From positions 5,545,465 through 5,609,464 of the forward strand of contig NZ_CP104694.1 in the NCBI RefSeq assembly GCF_025398735.1: 64,000 nt of DNA, in the 5' to 3' direction. Origin of the DNA: Tahibacter amnicola (GTDB lineage Bacteria; Pseudomonadota; Gammaproteobacteria; Xanthomonadales; Rhodanobacteraceae). How positions within the stretch are numbered: position 1 is the stretch's first letter; the number at the start of each line of letters is the position of its first letter. The notes under the pieces are model-generated. The model ran no database searches. It was not told the DNA's origin and saw nothing but the letters and a program-made list of their open reading frames with translations. Of this stretch, positions 29,492-39,343 are shown one piece after another. Position numbers and translations under genes: made by a program.

Positions 29492-31321
29492 ATGTCCATC
29501 GAAAAGCTCCGCAATATCGCCATCGTCGCCCACGTCGACCATGGCAAAACGACCCTCGTCGACCAGTTGCTCAAGCAGTCCAACACCCTGGCCGACCGCG
29601 CCGTACTGGCCGATCGCGCGATGGACTCCAACGACCTGGAAAAGGAACGCGGCATCACCATCCTGGCCAAGAACACGGCCATCCGCTGGGGTGACTACCG
29701 CATCAACATCGTCGATACCCCAGGCCACGCGGACTTCGGTGGCGAAGTCGAGCGCGTGCTGTCGATGGTCGACTCGGTCCTGGTGCTGGTCGACGCCTTC
29801 GACGGCCCGATGCCGCAGACGCGCTTCGTTACCCAGAAGGCGTTCCAGATGGGCTTCAAGCCCATCGTCGTGATCAACAAGGTGGACCGCCCGGGCGCCC
29901 GCCCGGACTACGTCCTCAACGCCACCTTCGACCTGTTCGACCGTCTCGGTGCGACCGACGAACAGCTCGACTTCCCGGTTGTCTACGCCTCGGGCCTGCA
30001 GGGCTACGCCGGCATGGACGAATCGGTCCGCGAAGGCGACATGACGCCGCTGTTCCAGGCCATTGTCGACAAGGTGAAAATCCCCGATGTGGATCCGGAA
30101 GGTTCCTTCCAGATGCGCATCAGTCAGCTCGATTACAACAGCTACGTGGGCGTGATCGGCATCGGTCGCATCCAGCGTGGCAAGGTCAAGCCGAACCAGA
30201 GCGTGGTCGTGATCGACCGCGAAGGCAAGAAGAAGCAAGGTCGTATCCTGCAGGTGCTCGGCTTCATGGGCCTTGAGCGGCACGAAGTGGCCGAAGCCGT
30301 GGCCGGCGATATCGTCGCCATCAGCGGTATCGAAGGACTGGGCATCTCCGACACGGTCTGTGCGCCGGACGCCGTCGAGGCGCTTCCCGCGCTGACCGTG
30401 GACGAGCCCACCATCAGCATGACGTTCCAGGTCAACAACTCGCCGTTTGCCGGCAAGAAGGAACACTCCGGCGGCAAGTTCCTCACCAGCCGCCAGATCC
30501 GCGATCGCCTGCACCGCGAATTGCTGCACAACGTGGCGCTGAAGGTGGAAGACACGGCCGAGGCGGAAAAATTCAAAGTTTCCGGACGCGGCGAATTGCA
30601 CTTGTCCATCCTGATCGAGACGATGCGCCGCGAGGGCTATGAACTGGCCGTTTCGCGTCCGGAAGTGATCATCAAGGAAATCGACGGCCAGATGATGGAG
30701 CCGTTCGAACAGCTGGTCGTCGACCTGGAAGAACAGTTCCAGGGTGGCGTGATGCAGCGCCTGGGCGAGCGCAAGGCGCAGCTGAAGAACATCGAACCGG
30801 ATGGTCGCGGCCGTGTCCGCATGGAATACCTGATCCCGGCCCGCGGCCTGATCGGCTTCCAGACGGAATTCCGCACCATCACGGCCGGCACCGGCCTGCT
30901 GTTCCATGTGTTCGACCACTACGGCCCGAAGTCCGAAGGCGCCATCGCCGCGCGACCGAATGGCGTGATGATCTCCAACGGCACCGGCCCGTCGCCCGCC
31001 TACGCCCAGTTCGCGATGCAGGAACGCGGCCGCCTGCTGATCGAAGCCGGTGAAGAAGTCTATGAAGGCCAGCTGGTCGGTATCCACGCCAAGGACAACG
31101 ACCTCACCGTCAACGCCCTGCGCGCCAAGCAGCTGACCAACTTCCGCGCCGCTGGCAAGGACGACGCCCTCGCCCTGACCCCGCCGATCAAGATGACGCT
31201 CGAACAGGCGCTGGAATTCATCGAAGACGACGAACTGGTCGAAGTGACGCCGCTGGCCATCCGCCTGCGCAAGAAGCACCTGACCGAAAACGACCGCAAG
31301 AAGCACTCGCGCGCGGCCTGA
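29492..31321 (+). CDS. typA: Ribosome-associated translational GTPase TypA/BipA
   Basis: 609 aa, normal family length. G motifs are intact: [10 protein letters not shown] (G1), the switch-I region with [17 protein letters not shown] (G3) and [13 protein letters not shown] (G4). EF-G-like domains III and V and the BipA-specific C-terminal domain follow. It assists late 50S assembly and stress adaptation by binding the ribosome. The ATG at 29492 gives the standard [11 protein letters not shown] start. A strong terminator follows. Confidence 0.95.
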   Translation: MSIEKLRNIAIVAHVDHGKTTLVDQLLKQSNTLADRAVLADRAMDSNDLEKERGITILAKNTAIRWGDYRINIVDTPGHADFGGEVERVLSMVDSVLVLVDAFDGPMPQTRFVTQKAFQMGFKPIVVINKVDRPGARPDYVLNATFDLFDRLGATDEQLDFPVVYASGLQGYAGMDESVREGDMTPLFQAIVDKVKIPDVDPEGSFQMRISQLDYNSYVGVIGIGRIQRGKVKPNQSVVVIDREGKKKQGRILQVLGFMGLERHEVAEAVAGDIVAISGIEGLGISDTVCAPDAVEALPALTVDEPTISMTFQVNNSPFAGKKEHSGGKFLTSRQIRDRLHRELLHNVALKVEDTAEAEKFKVSGRGELHLSILIETMRREGYELAVSRPEVIIKEIDGQMMEPFEQLVVDLEEQFQGGVMQRLGERKAQLKNIEPDGRGRVRMEYLIPARGLIGFQTEFRTITAGTGLLFHVFDHYGPKSEGAIAARPNGVMISNGTGPSPAYAQFAMQERGRLLIEAGEEVYEGQLVGIHAKDNDLTVNALRAKQLTNFRAAGKDDALALTPPIKMTLEQALEFIEDDELVEVTPLAIRLRKKHLTENDRKKHSRAA

Positions 31322-31342
31322 TTCGGCACATCGGTTCTGACG

Positions 31343-31376
31343 AAAAACCCCAGGATGCGAGTCCTGGGGTTTTTTT
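31343..31376 (+). terminator. Rho-independent terminator after typA
   Basis: A 5-A run, a CCCCAGGA/TCCTGGGG stem and a 7-T run starting 22 bp after the stop codon. Confidence 0.92.
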
Positions 31377-31498
31377 GTTGTTTGCGAATGTCACCGCTGT
31401 CGCCGTGCGGCGTGCAGATCGGAACGACAAACAGGGGTTCATCCGTCCACGCTGGACTACCCGCTCGCTCTGTACAACGACACGCCCGTCCGCGCCCA

Positions 31499-31529
31499 TT
31501 GGCTCCGGAAAGCACGCTCCGGCTATAGT
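31499..31529 (+). promoter_or_regulatory. Weak candidate promoter of the TPR-protein gene
   Basis: TTGGCT (31499-31504) and TATAGT (31524-31529) separated by 19 bp. A transcript start near 31536 would fit the chosen start codon at 31560. Confidence 0.35.
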
Positions 31530-31559
31530 TGCCCGGGTTTGCCGATGGGATCAGGGGAC

Positions 31560-33281
31560 ATGGCACAGCATCCGCATTTCGAATCCTTCAAGGCCGCATG
31601 GCAGGCCGGAAACTACGCCCAGGCACTGGGACACATCGACACGGTGATCGTCGATCATCCACAGGTCGCGTCGCTGCATTGGTATCGTGCCAACTGCCTG
31701 GAAAAGCTCGACAGCCGCCACGAGGCACTGGCGGCGCTGGCCGATGTGCTGACGCTCAAACCGGACCACGCAGCGGCGCTGGTCAAGCAGGTGGAGCTGG
31801 ACTGGGGCGATGATGTCGACGACGAAGATGAGGAAGACCACCTCACGCCGGCGCAACTGCAGGCCCGTGAGCGGGAGGCCGCGCAACGGGTGCAGCGTCA
31901 CACCGCGCAATTGCGGCGCGCGATCGACAGCGATCCTCACTTTGCCGAGGCCTATTTCGCCCTGTCGAACCTGATTCGCCACAGCGCGAACGAGGAAGAT
32001 CTCAGCCAGGCGTCAAAGGCCGATGCCCTGCTTGAGCGCGCCATCACGCTGGCGCCGGAACGGCTCGAATTTCGCGATGCGCGCGCCAATGTCCACCGCG
32101 GGCGCGCACTGCTGGTCCCGGAAGGCACGCCGCCGGAAGACTGCGTCACCACGTTCAGCGGCCTGCAGTATCTGCGGCGGGAACTGGAAGCCGCGCTGCA
32201 CGAATTCGAGCACTGCGCCCGGCTGGACGGTACGCACCGCTACTACGTGCGGATTGCCTCCATCCTTCACGATCTCGGACGCTTTGACGAGGCGCTGGCA
32301 CAGTATGACCACGCGCTTGCTCTGCTGCCGTCCGATTCACCGCAGCGGGACTTCATTCTGGAAATGCGCGCCCGCTCGGAAGGCAATGGCGCCGGTGAGC
32401 GTGACCAGATGGCACGCATGCTGGAGAACGTCGTGGGAAAAGGCGAGCGTAACCAGGTCGATGACATGGTGGCGACCGCCCTGCTCGGCGCCGCCGGCGC
32501 CGTCCGCAAGGGCCGCTCGCTGGGCGATGCGATCGCGGCGAGGATGCCCGAGTCACCCGACGACCTGATGGCCGCCAACATCGCAGAGCAGATCCTCGGG
32601 GTAGCGCACGAGCCACAGCCGGGGTTGGTGGAGGCCGATGCGAAATCCTTTCCCGGATACCAGAGGAGCCACGCCGCACAGCAAAAGAAGGCGCTGCTGG
32701 CGATCGGTATGCGCCATATCGGCGACGCCGAGGCGACGGGACTGATGCAGACGCTCGGCCAGCGCGTGCTGCTGGGACTGTATGCCGATGCCACGGGTGA
32801 AGTGGGGGTCGCCACCTTCGCGCTGAAACCGAAGTGGCCGGGCCTGGTGGGGTTCGTCTTGCTGCTCGTCACGGGCAAATGGAAGGTGCACCGGATGACC
32901 GAATGCGTCTCGCACTTTGACGACGGGACGCATATCTCGACGCAATACGAGAGCATTTCGCCCTTCGCGTACGGCGGTCCGATCGATATCGAGCGTATTC
33001 CGCGCAACCAGACGGTGCAGGCGCTCGTCGCGCGACACCGTGAGCGGGTGGATGCCTATAAGCAGCAACGCCCGTATTCCCGGCCACTGCTTGCCACCGA
33101 CCTGGAAGGAGTGGAGGAACGCTGGTGCGCGGGCCAGGACGCCAAGCGCAACTACCGCCGCTCGATTGGCTACGCCACTGATAGCGAACTGCGCGGACTC
33201 CTGGGCGCGCACTACGGGCAGCTGGGTGACAAGGTAAAGGCCAAGCTCGTCGAACTCGCGGCGGACCGCGACGGCGACTAA
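31560..33281 (+). CDS. TPR-repeat protein of unknown function
   Basis: 573 aa. Tetratricopeptide-like helices are visible at about 5-75 (WQAGNYAQALGHIDTVIVDHP and following), 110-180 and 205-265 (DLGRFDEALAQYDHALALLP), with an acidic stretch (DDVDDEDEED) near residue 90. The C-terminal half is not repetitive and has one hydrophobic stretch near 430 (FVLLLVTG). No catalytic motif or signal peptide is seen, so it is probably a cytoplasmic scaffold protein. The ATG at 31560 has AGGGG close upstream; ATG 31545 is an alternative. Confidence 0.7.
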   Translation: MAQHPHFESFKAAWQAGNYAQALGHIDTVIVDHPQVASLHWYRANCLEKLDSRHEALAALADVLTLKPDHAAALVKQVELDWGDDVDDEDEEDHLTPAQLQAREREAAQRVQRHTAQLRRAIDSDPHFAEAYFALSNLIRHSANEEDLSQASKADALLERAITLAPERLEFRDARANVHRGRALLVPEGTPPEDCVTTFSGLQYLRRELEAALHEFEHCARLDGTHRYYVRIASILHDLGRFDEALAQYDHALALLPSDSPQRDFILEMRARSEGNGAGERDQMARMLENVVGKGERNQVDDMVATALLGAAGAVRKGRSLGDAIAARMPESPDDLMAANIAEQILGVAHEPQPGLVEADAKSFPGYQRSHAAQQKKALLAIGMRHIGDAEATGLMQTLGQRVLLGLYADATGEVGVATFALKPKWPGLVGFVLLLVTGKWKVHRMTECVSHFDDGTHISTQYESISPFAYGGPIDIERIPRNQTVQALVARHRERVDAYKQQRPYSRPLLATDLEGVEERWCAGQDAKRNYRRSIGYATDSELRGLLGAHYGQLGDKVKAKLVELAADRDGD

Positions 33282-33398
33282 TGCCGGCAGAGCCCGCGCA
33301 GGATCGCAGCGGCACCGGCTTCGGCGCCGCTGACTGCGGCACGGCACGAGCCGGCGGGGAGCCGTCACCGTTGCGGCACGGCGGATACGTCGTGACGG

Positions 33399-33866
33399 TC
33401 AGTCGACCGAGAAGGATTGCAGGCTGACCGAAACCGGCTCGACCTGGATCTCGCCAATCATCCCGCTGCCGGGCGAGCCGTGCGCGGAACAGTAGTAGCC
33501 GATCTTGCCGGGCGTGTTGAAGGTGAGCGTGAAACTCCAGAACGCATTGCTGGGCGCGCCACTGCCACCGTCCCCTTCGCAGCCATTGGCACACCGGAAC
33601 GAATTGTCGTCCGCAATCACATTGTGGAAACCGCCAACATTGATAAACCGCACGCGATCACCGGCACGAATGGTCAGAACCGGCGGTTCGTAGATCAACT
33701 CGCCGCGGGCACCGACCAGCACCGTGTACAGGGCTGACGGTCGCGTTTCGGCCTTGGCGATTCCCGTCTGGGCCGATGCGACCAGCGCGGCGATCCCGCC
33801 GACCAGCGCAAGGCCGACCGCGCGGAAAGCGGTAGACTTGTCGTTTGACGCCGTTGCAGTTGCCAT
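33399..33866 (-). CDS. Exported plastocyanin-like cupredoxin
   Basis: 155 aa. A signal peptide spans roughly 1-39. The mature part is a small blue-copper domain with complete type 1 ligands His81 (GGFHN), Cys126 (YYCSAHG), His129 and Met136 (GSGMIGEI). Cys92 and Cys96 may form an extra disulphide. It likely carries electrons in the periplasm. No obvious redox partner is adjacent. Confidence 0.82.
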   Translation of the reverse strand: MATATASNDKSTAFRAVGLALVGGIAALVASAQTGIAKAETRPSALYTVLVGARGELIYEPPVLTIRAGDRVRFINVGGFHNVIADDNSFRCANGCEGDGGSGAPSNAFWSFTLTFNTPGKIGYYCSAHGSPGSGMIGEIQVEPVSVSLQSFSVD

Positions 33867-33937
33867 ACCAGGGATGCGCCGAGAACCAGATGCCTATGCT
33901 AACCCGGGATTCGGCGCCCCATCCGTGAGCCCGTGCA

Positions 33938-34684
33938 ATGTCCGCTAGCCGACCACGCCGGTCCGTCGCCGACCGGGCGGCACTGGAGCGTCACGGATCC
34001 GGCAGCGAACCGCTGGCATACGATGCCGCGGCCTACGGCGAGCGCTGCGCGCTGTTCTATGACGAGATCTACCCGAAAGCCCCACGCCAGGCGATCGATC
34101 GCCTCACGACATTGGCCGGGGACCGCGCGGTCCTGGAGGCTGGCGTAGGCACCGGGCGCTTCGCCATCGCGCTGGCGCAACGCGGGCTGTCCGTCACCGG
34201 CGTCGATGCGTCGGCCGCCATGCTGGCCGCACTGCACCAGAAGCCGGGTGCGGCAGGCATTCAGACAGTGCTCGGCGATTTCACGACGTTGCAATGGCCA
34301 GCGCGGTTCGGCCTGGTGACGTGCCTGGTCGACACCCTGGCCCTGCTGCCCGATGCCGCGCGCCAGGCGGCTGCCATCAATCGGCTCGCCGCGGCACTGG
34401 AGCCAGGGGGCTTCCTGGTCGTGGAAACGATGGTGATCGATTCGCTGGCACCGTCATCGCTTCACGCCGACATTCCCGTAGATAGCCGCCACGGCCGTCA
34501 TCGCTACCGGGTTGACCTGTGCCCCGTCGCGTACGACGCACTGGATGCGTGGGTGGCCGCAGCTGGTCTGGCGCTTTCAGTGCGTTGGTGCGACTGGAAC
34601 GGTCGGCCCTGGCAAGGTCAACAGGGTAATCTGATCTCGATCTTCACCAAGCCACAGCGCGACGGCACCGAACCGTCGCGCTGA
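33938..34684 (+). CDS. Class I SAM-dependent methyltransferase
   Basis: 248 aa. Motif I VLEAGVGTGRFAIALA (65-80), then GVDASAAMLAAL (motif II) and a post-I acidic GDF fit a small-molecule methyltransferase of the UbiE/Tam-like group. Substrate unknown. It is divergent from the cupredoxin and converges on the amidohydrolase genes. Confidence 0.78.
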   Translation: MSASRPRRSVADRAALERHGSGSEPLAYDAAAYGERCALFYDEIYPKAPRQAIDRLTTLAGDRAVLEAGVGTGRFAIALAQRGLSVTGVDASAAMLAALHQKPGAAGIQTVLGDFTTLQWPARFGLVTCLVDTLALLPDAARQAAAINRLAAALEPGGFLVVETMVIDSLAPSSLHADIPVDSRHGRHRYRVDLCPVAYDALDAWVAAAGLALSVRWCDWNGRPWQGQQGNLISIFTKPQRDGTEPSR

Positions 34685-34690
34685 CAGGTT

Positions 34691-35974
34691 CTATTGCTTG
34701 GCCTTGCCTTCGTATTTGCCCCGGTACTTGTCGTACAGGCGCGTCTGCGAATTGGCCATGTCGATCTCGTGCCCGCGAATCCAGGCACGCTCGACCTGGG
34801 TGGCGTTTTCCAGCGCATCGCCATTGGCGACGAAGAGCGTGGCGTCCTTGCCCACGTCCAGCGAACCGAGGCGGTCGGCGACACCGAGGATTTCCGCCGG
34901 TCCCAGCGTAATGGCGCGCAGCGCCTTCTCCGCCCCAAGCCCGAACGCCGCGTAGGTGGCCGCCTGGAAGGGTAGATTGCGCTCGTTCGAAGCAGAACCG
35001 GCGTCGTTGGCGATGGCCAGACGCACACCGGCCTCCGCCAGCTTGCCGGCAGCGGCGAACACGGTGTCGTAGGCCTCCCAGCGACGCATCGGCAGGTTGT
35101 GCGACGAACCGAGGATCACCGGTATGTCGCGCGCCTTGAGCGTGGCGGCGAAACGCCACGCATCAAATGCGCCAACCAGCACAATGCGAAGATTCTCTTT
35201 CTTTGCAAAATCCAATGCGTCGCGGATCTGCACGGCGTCATCCGCATGAATAAACAACGGACGCGACCCTTCCAGCACCGGCAGCATGGCTTCCCAGCGC
35301 ACATCGGTGCGAGTCTTCGGATCTGACGCACGCGCCGCCTGGTAGGCACGCGCATCGCGGAACGCCTGCTCGATTGCCGCTAGCTTGGTCTTGACGGCTT
35401 CGGCGGCTTTCTCCTGCGCCTGCTGCGGCATCCACGTCGGCATGCGCGACTGCGGCCAGGACAGATGCACGCCGACCGGGTCTTTGATGGTCATCGATTC
35501 CCAGGTCCAGCCGTCCAGCTGCACCAGTGACGACTGCCCGCTCAGCAGGCCCTCGTCCGAGGGCTGCGGCACGACCAGTACGCTCAGCACGCCGTTGGAG
35601 CGGGCGACGGGGATCAATTTGCTGTCGGCGTCTACCGCGACCAGGGCGCGCGCATTCGGATTGATGGCTCCGGTTTCCGCCAGATCGACCGTGGCGCGCA
35701 CGGCCTCGACCTCGGTCAGGCCAATCGTGCTGTTGGCCGCGATGTAACCGGGATAGACCCGCTTGCCGGTGACGTCAATCCGTTCGGCACCGGCCGGTGC
35801 TTCCACGCGGGCGCCGACCGCCGCGATCTTGCCATCGACGATCAGCAGCTCGCCACGCGGAATCACTCCGTGGCTGACGGTATACACGTCGCCGCCGACC
35901 AGTACGACCGGTTTGTCCGCCGCCTGGGCCGCTACGGCACCCAGCAGCACAAGAAGGGGCATCAGGTACTTCAT
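34691..35974 (-). CDS. Exported amidohydrolase-family protein lacking the HxH metal motif
   Basis: 427 aa with a signal peptide (about 1-19). The urease-type composite fold is recognisable (PVVLVGGDVYTVSHGVI at the N-terminus, then VDGKIAAVG, and LDVGKDATLFV near the C-terminus). The metal motif that should follow the PG turn (HxH) reads YPGYIAANSTIG, so both histidines are missing. It is therefore probably non-catalytic or uses other ligands. Its ATG overlaps the stop of the larger upstream paralogue by one base (TGATG), so they are translationally coupled and may form a complex. Confidence 0.75.
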   Translation of the reverse strand: MKYLMPLLVLLGAVAAQAADKPVVLVGGDVYTVSHGVIPRGELLIVDGKIAAVGARVEAPAGAERIDVTGKRVYPGYIAANSTIGLTEVEAVRATVDLAETGAINPNARALVAVDADSKLIPVARSNGVLSVLVVPQPSDEGLLSGQSSLVQLDGWTWESMTIKDPVGVHLSWPQSRMPTWMPQQAQEKAAEAVKTKLAAIEQAFRDARAYQAARASDPKTRTDVRWEAMLPVLEGSRPLFIHADDAVQIRDALDFAKKENLRIVLVGAFDAWRFAATLKARDIPVILGSSHNLPMRRWEAYDTVFAAAGKLAEAGVRLAIANDAGSASNERNLPFQAATYAAFGLGAEKALRAITLGPAEILGVADRLGSLDVGKDATLFVANGDALENATQVERAWIRGHEIDMANSQTRLYDKYRGKYEGKAKQ

Positions 35975-38900
35975 CAATGGGACTCCTGTGCCGAGCAGCT
36001 GTTGACCGGCTCACTGTTGTGATACGGACCGCGGATGTTGGCGTGGTGGATCAACGACAGGTCAGCCGATTCATCGTGTGCGTCGCGCGGCGCGGTCGGT
36101 GCAACCTTTCCATCCTTCTTGTCGGTGTCTTTCTTGGCCAGTGCCTTGATGCGTTCGGGCAGGGCCTTGCCGATCAAGCGCTGGCGCTCGGCGTCGATGC
36201 GCTCGCGTTCCTTGAGGTCATCACGGCGGTCGAAGTATTTGCGTCCATCAATCCAGGTCTGCTCCACCCGCGACAGCGACGAGAGCGGGCTGCCGGACCA
36301 CAGCACCAGGTCCGCATCCTTTCCTGTTTCGAGCGAGCCGACGCGGTGATCGATACGCAACTGGCGCGCGGCGTTGAGCGTCACCAGGTTGAGTGCGTCG
36401 ACCTCCGCCATGCCGCCGTACTTCACGGCCTTGGCCGCTTCGGTGTTCAGGCGGCGGCCCATTTCGTCGGAATCGGAATTGAACGTGACGACCACGCCCT
36501 GCTGCGCCATCAGGGTACCGTTGTGCGGAATGGCATCGGCGACCTCCATCTTGTACGCCCACCAGTCGCTGAACGTGGACGCGCCAGCTCCCAGCGAGGC
36601 CAGTACGTCGGCCACCTTGTAGCCTTCCAGGATGTGCTGGAACACCGGCACGAACTGGAAGCGCTGCGCCGTACGCGCAAACGCGAGGATCTCGTCCTGG
36701 CGATAGCTGTGCACGTGTACAAAACGCTTCTTCTGCAGAATTTCCAGCAGTGCTTCCAGGCGAAGGTCGCGCCGCACGGGTTCACGATCCTTGCCGCTCG
36801 CGGCGAGCTTCTCGCCGTATTGCTGCGCGGCGAGGAAACTGTCGACGTGCACCTGCTCCACGCCCATGCGGGTCTGCGGATAGCGCTTGTTGAACTGTGG
36901 CCCCCAGTTGGCCTGCTTGACGTTTTCGCCCAGCGCGAACTTGATGGAGCGCGGCGCGTCGGTCATCCGCAGAGCCTCGGCGTCCTCGCCCCAACGCAGC
37001 TTGATCACCTGGGCCTGGCCGCCGATAGGATTGGCGGAACCATGCAGCAGGTGCGCCGCGGTGACGCCGCCGGCCAGCTGGCGATAGATCGTCATGTCGG
37101 TGGGGTCGAGCACGTCACCAATTCGCACTTCGCTGGTGATGGCGTGGGTCCCCTCGTTGACGCCCTTGGCGACCGCCATGTGCGAATGCGGGTCGATAAT
37201 GCCTGGCGCAATATGCTTGCCGCGCGCGTCGACTTCCTCGGCGTCCCTGGGTGCTTTCAGGTTCTGGCCAACGGCCACGATTCGGCCGCCGGCGATCGCC
37301 ACGTCGGCGTCGTCCAGGCGACCCTGCGGGCCCTGGGTCCACACCGTGGCGTGCCGGAACACGACGGTGCGCGAGATCGCCGGTTCAGTGCGACCGAATT
37401 CGCCGGCCGGGAACCGGCCTTGATCGGCCGGCAGGGCCGGCTTGGCCTTGGGCGCCTCGGCAATACGCGGCTTGGCCGTGGTGAGATCGCCTTCGACCAG
37501 GAATTCCGCGCCACCGGCCAGCTGCCCGCGACCTTCGATGTGTTGCCGGCGGAATGTCACGGTCATCGGCAGGCGCTCGTCCTTGAGGCCGAGCAATGCA
37601 CCTGGCGGGTACAGCGTCATTCGCTGATCGCCGAGCACGACCGGGAAGGTCGTATCGCCCGCCTTGGCCGTGAGTTCATTGAGTTCGCCGCTGATTTCCA
37701 CGCTGGCCGGGCCGTTGACGCCGTTCCAGCGCAGGGTCCAGGTGCCGCGGGGATCCGGCGTGGCAATGCTTGCGAAGGCGTAGCGCTTGCCGTCGATCCA
37801 GGACTCGTAGATGCGCGCCTTGTCCGAACGGAACAGGTCCGCGTCGGCGATGGTGATCTGCGCCAGCTTGCCTGCTTCGAGCGTGCCCAGTTTGTCGGCA
37901 ACGCCGAACATCGTGGCAGGCTGGATGGTCAGTGCCGCCAGGGCGGCCTGTTCGTCCAGCCCGCTGGAGACGGCCTTGCGCAGGTTGGCCCAGTACTGTT
38001 CATCCAACTTCTTGATGCCAGCGCCGGTGAAGGCAAACGGCACGCCGGCCTCGGCCAGCACGCGCGCGTTGAAGGGTGCCCACTCCCAGTGGGAGAGGTC
38101 CGACAGCGGCACGTCGAGCGCGCGCTCCGGATCGTCGATCGCGGGCACCTCGACGAAATTCAACGGCACGATCACCGGTACGCCGGCCGCCTTGAGTCGC
38201 GCGACTTCGCGGTACTCACGACCGTTACCGCTGATCACGGTGCGCAGCTTGAACTCGTCGGCGATGGCCAGCGCACGGCCGTAGTCAAGTTCATCCTCCG
38301 CGACGAACACGACCGGCTGCGCGCCGGACATCGGCCCCTGCAGTGCGTCCAGGGCCAGATTGGCCGCGACACGCTCGGCGTTCCGGTGCTTCGCCTGCCA
38401 GGCGATGCGGTCGTGCTGCCAACGGGCGTCGTGGAAGGTCTGCCGGATCAGCGCGATCGCGCCCATCAGGGAGCCAGGGTATTCCGTCGACGGAAAGCTC
38501 GAATTTTCGAAGGACAGGTGCTGGCCGACGCGGGGTTTGATCAGTGCGTCATTGACGCGCGGCGTATCGGCCAGCGATATCACAGCGCTCTGTCCGCGGA
38601 AAATACCTTTCTCCGGCGTGCTGACCACGGACGTGAAGCCCAGCTTGCGCAGGCTTTCGGCCTTCTTCGCATCCGGCTTGAGTGATTCGCTGAGATCGCG
38701 CTCGGGCCGAACCCGGGCATTCCAGTGCCGGGCACCCTGCTGCGGTACGGGTGAATAAGGCATCGCCACGGCGGGCGCGGGTGCAGCGGCGGCCGGATCA
38801 GCGACTTGCGCGTAATCCGACTGTGCCTCGATAAAGCCGGCAAAAATGGTTTTCCCGGCCACGTCGAGCTCGAGCGCCCCTTTGGGCGCCGCGCCCCTGC

Positions 38901-39132
38901 CGGCGGAGACAATGACCCCGTCACGCATGACCAGCGTGCCGTCCTCGACGACCTGCCCTGGGCGGATGACCAGCCGAGCGTGCGTCAGCGCTACCCAGCG
39001 CGGTGTGTTGTCACGGATTCCCTCCTGCGGAACCGTGCCAACCTGTGCCGAAACTGGACTGGCCCCCAGCCAGGCCACCGCGAATCCCAATAGCCATGTA
39101 GGCCTTTTCGGTCGAAAAGACGACGAGCGCAT
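35974..39132 (-). CDS. Exported double amidohydrolase-family protein
   Basis: 1052 aa with a signal peptide (about 1-30). It has two amidohydrolase-like modules. The N-terminal one (about 45-480) has lost the HxH motif (AGFIEAQSDYAQ). The C-terminal one (about 600-1000) keeps it as GIIDPHSHMAVAKG with His649 and His651, plus a normal DADLVLWSG end. So one active and one degenerate module are fused, with another degenerate copy as the next gene. Substrates in this family include N-acylated and cyclic amides, possibly peptides; none is assigned. The ATG at 39132 follows a GGGGAG site; a longer frame lacks one. Confidence 0.78.
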   Translation of the reverse strand: MRSSSFRPKRPTWLLGFAVAWLGASPVSAQVGTVPQEGIRDNTPRWVALTHARLVIRPGQVVEDGTLVMRDGVIVSAGRGAAPKGALELDVAGKTIFAGFIEAQSDYAQVADPAAAAPAPAVAMPYSPVPQQGARHWNARVRPERDLSESLKPDAKKAESLRKLGFTSVVSTPEKGIFRGQSAVISLADTPRVNDALIKPRVGQHLSFENSSFPSTEYPGSLMGAIALIRQTFHDARWQHDRIAWQAKHRNAERVAANLALDALQGPMSGAQPVVFVAEDELDYGRALAIADEFKLRTVISGNGREYREVARLKAAGVPVIVPLNFVEVPAIDDPERALDVPLSDLSHWEWAPFNARVLAEAGVPFAFTGAGIKKLDEQYWANLRKAVSSGLDEQAALAALTIQPATMFGVADKLGTLEAGKLAQITIADADLFRSDKARIYESWIDGKRYAFASIATPDPRGTWTLRWNGVNGPASVEISGELNELTAKAGDTTFPVVLGDQRMTLYPPGALLGLKDERLPMTVTFRRQHIEGRGQLAGGAEFLVEGDLTTAKPRIAEAPKAKPALPADQGRFPAGEFGRTEPAISRTVVFRHATVWTQGPQGRLDDADVAIAGGRIVAVGQNLKAPRDAEEVDARGKHIAPGIIDPHSHMAVAKGVNEGTHAITSEVRIGDVLDPTDMTIYRQLAGGVTAAHLLHGSANPIGGQAQVIKLRWGEDAEALRMTDAPRSIKFALGENVKQANWGPQFNKRYPQTRMGVEQVHVDSFLAAQQYGEKLAASGKDREPVRRDLRLEALLEILQKKRFVHVHSYRQDEILAFARTAQRFQFVPVFQHILEGYKVADVLASLGAGASTFSDWWAYKMEVADAIPHNGTLMAQQGVVVTFNSDSDEMGRRLNTEAAKAVKYGGMAEVDALNLVTLNAARQLRIDHRVGSLETGKDADLVLWSGSPLSSLSRVEQTWIDGRKYFDRRDDLKERERIDAERQRLIGKALPERIKALAKKDTDKKDGKVAPTAPRDAHDESADLSLIHHANIRGPYHNSEPVNSCSAQESH

Positions 39133-39343
39133 CCACGGCTCCCCATGCCAGATAAAGAGGAGCAGCATAGCGAGCGCTGGCACAGGCGGGAGTAGACAAA
39201 AGTCATGGGCCGTCCACGCTTTGGCGTATCAGGCCCGGACGGCCATGCACGTTACCCGGTATCAGTGTGCGGGCGTGTGAACCACGATGCCGGTGTATCC
39301 CGGCCGGGCGCCGCGGCGATCAACCGCCGGGCGCCGGTAGAGA

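Noticed and set aside
35977-38685. 902-aa plus-strand reading frame
   Set aside because: Antisense to the double amidohydrolase, which has a signal peptide, domains and a ribosome site.
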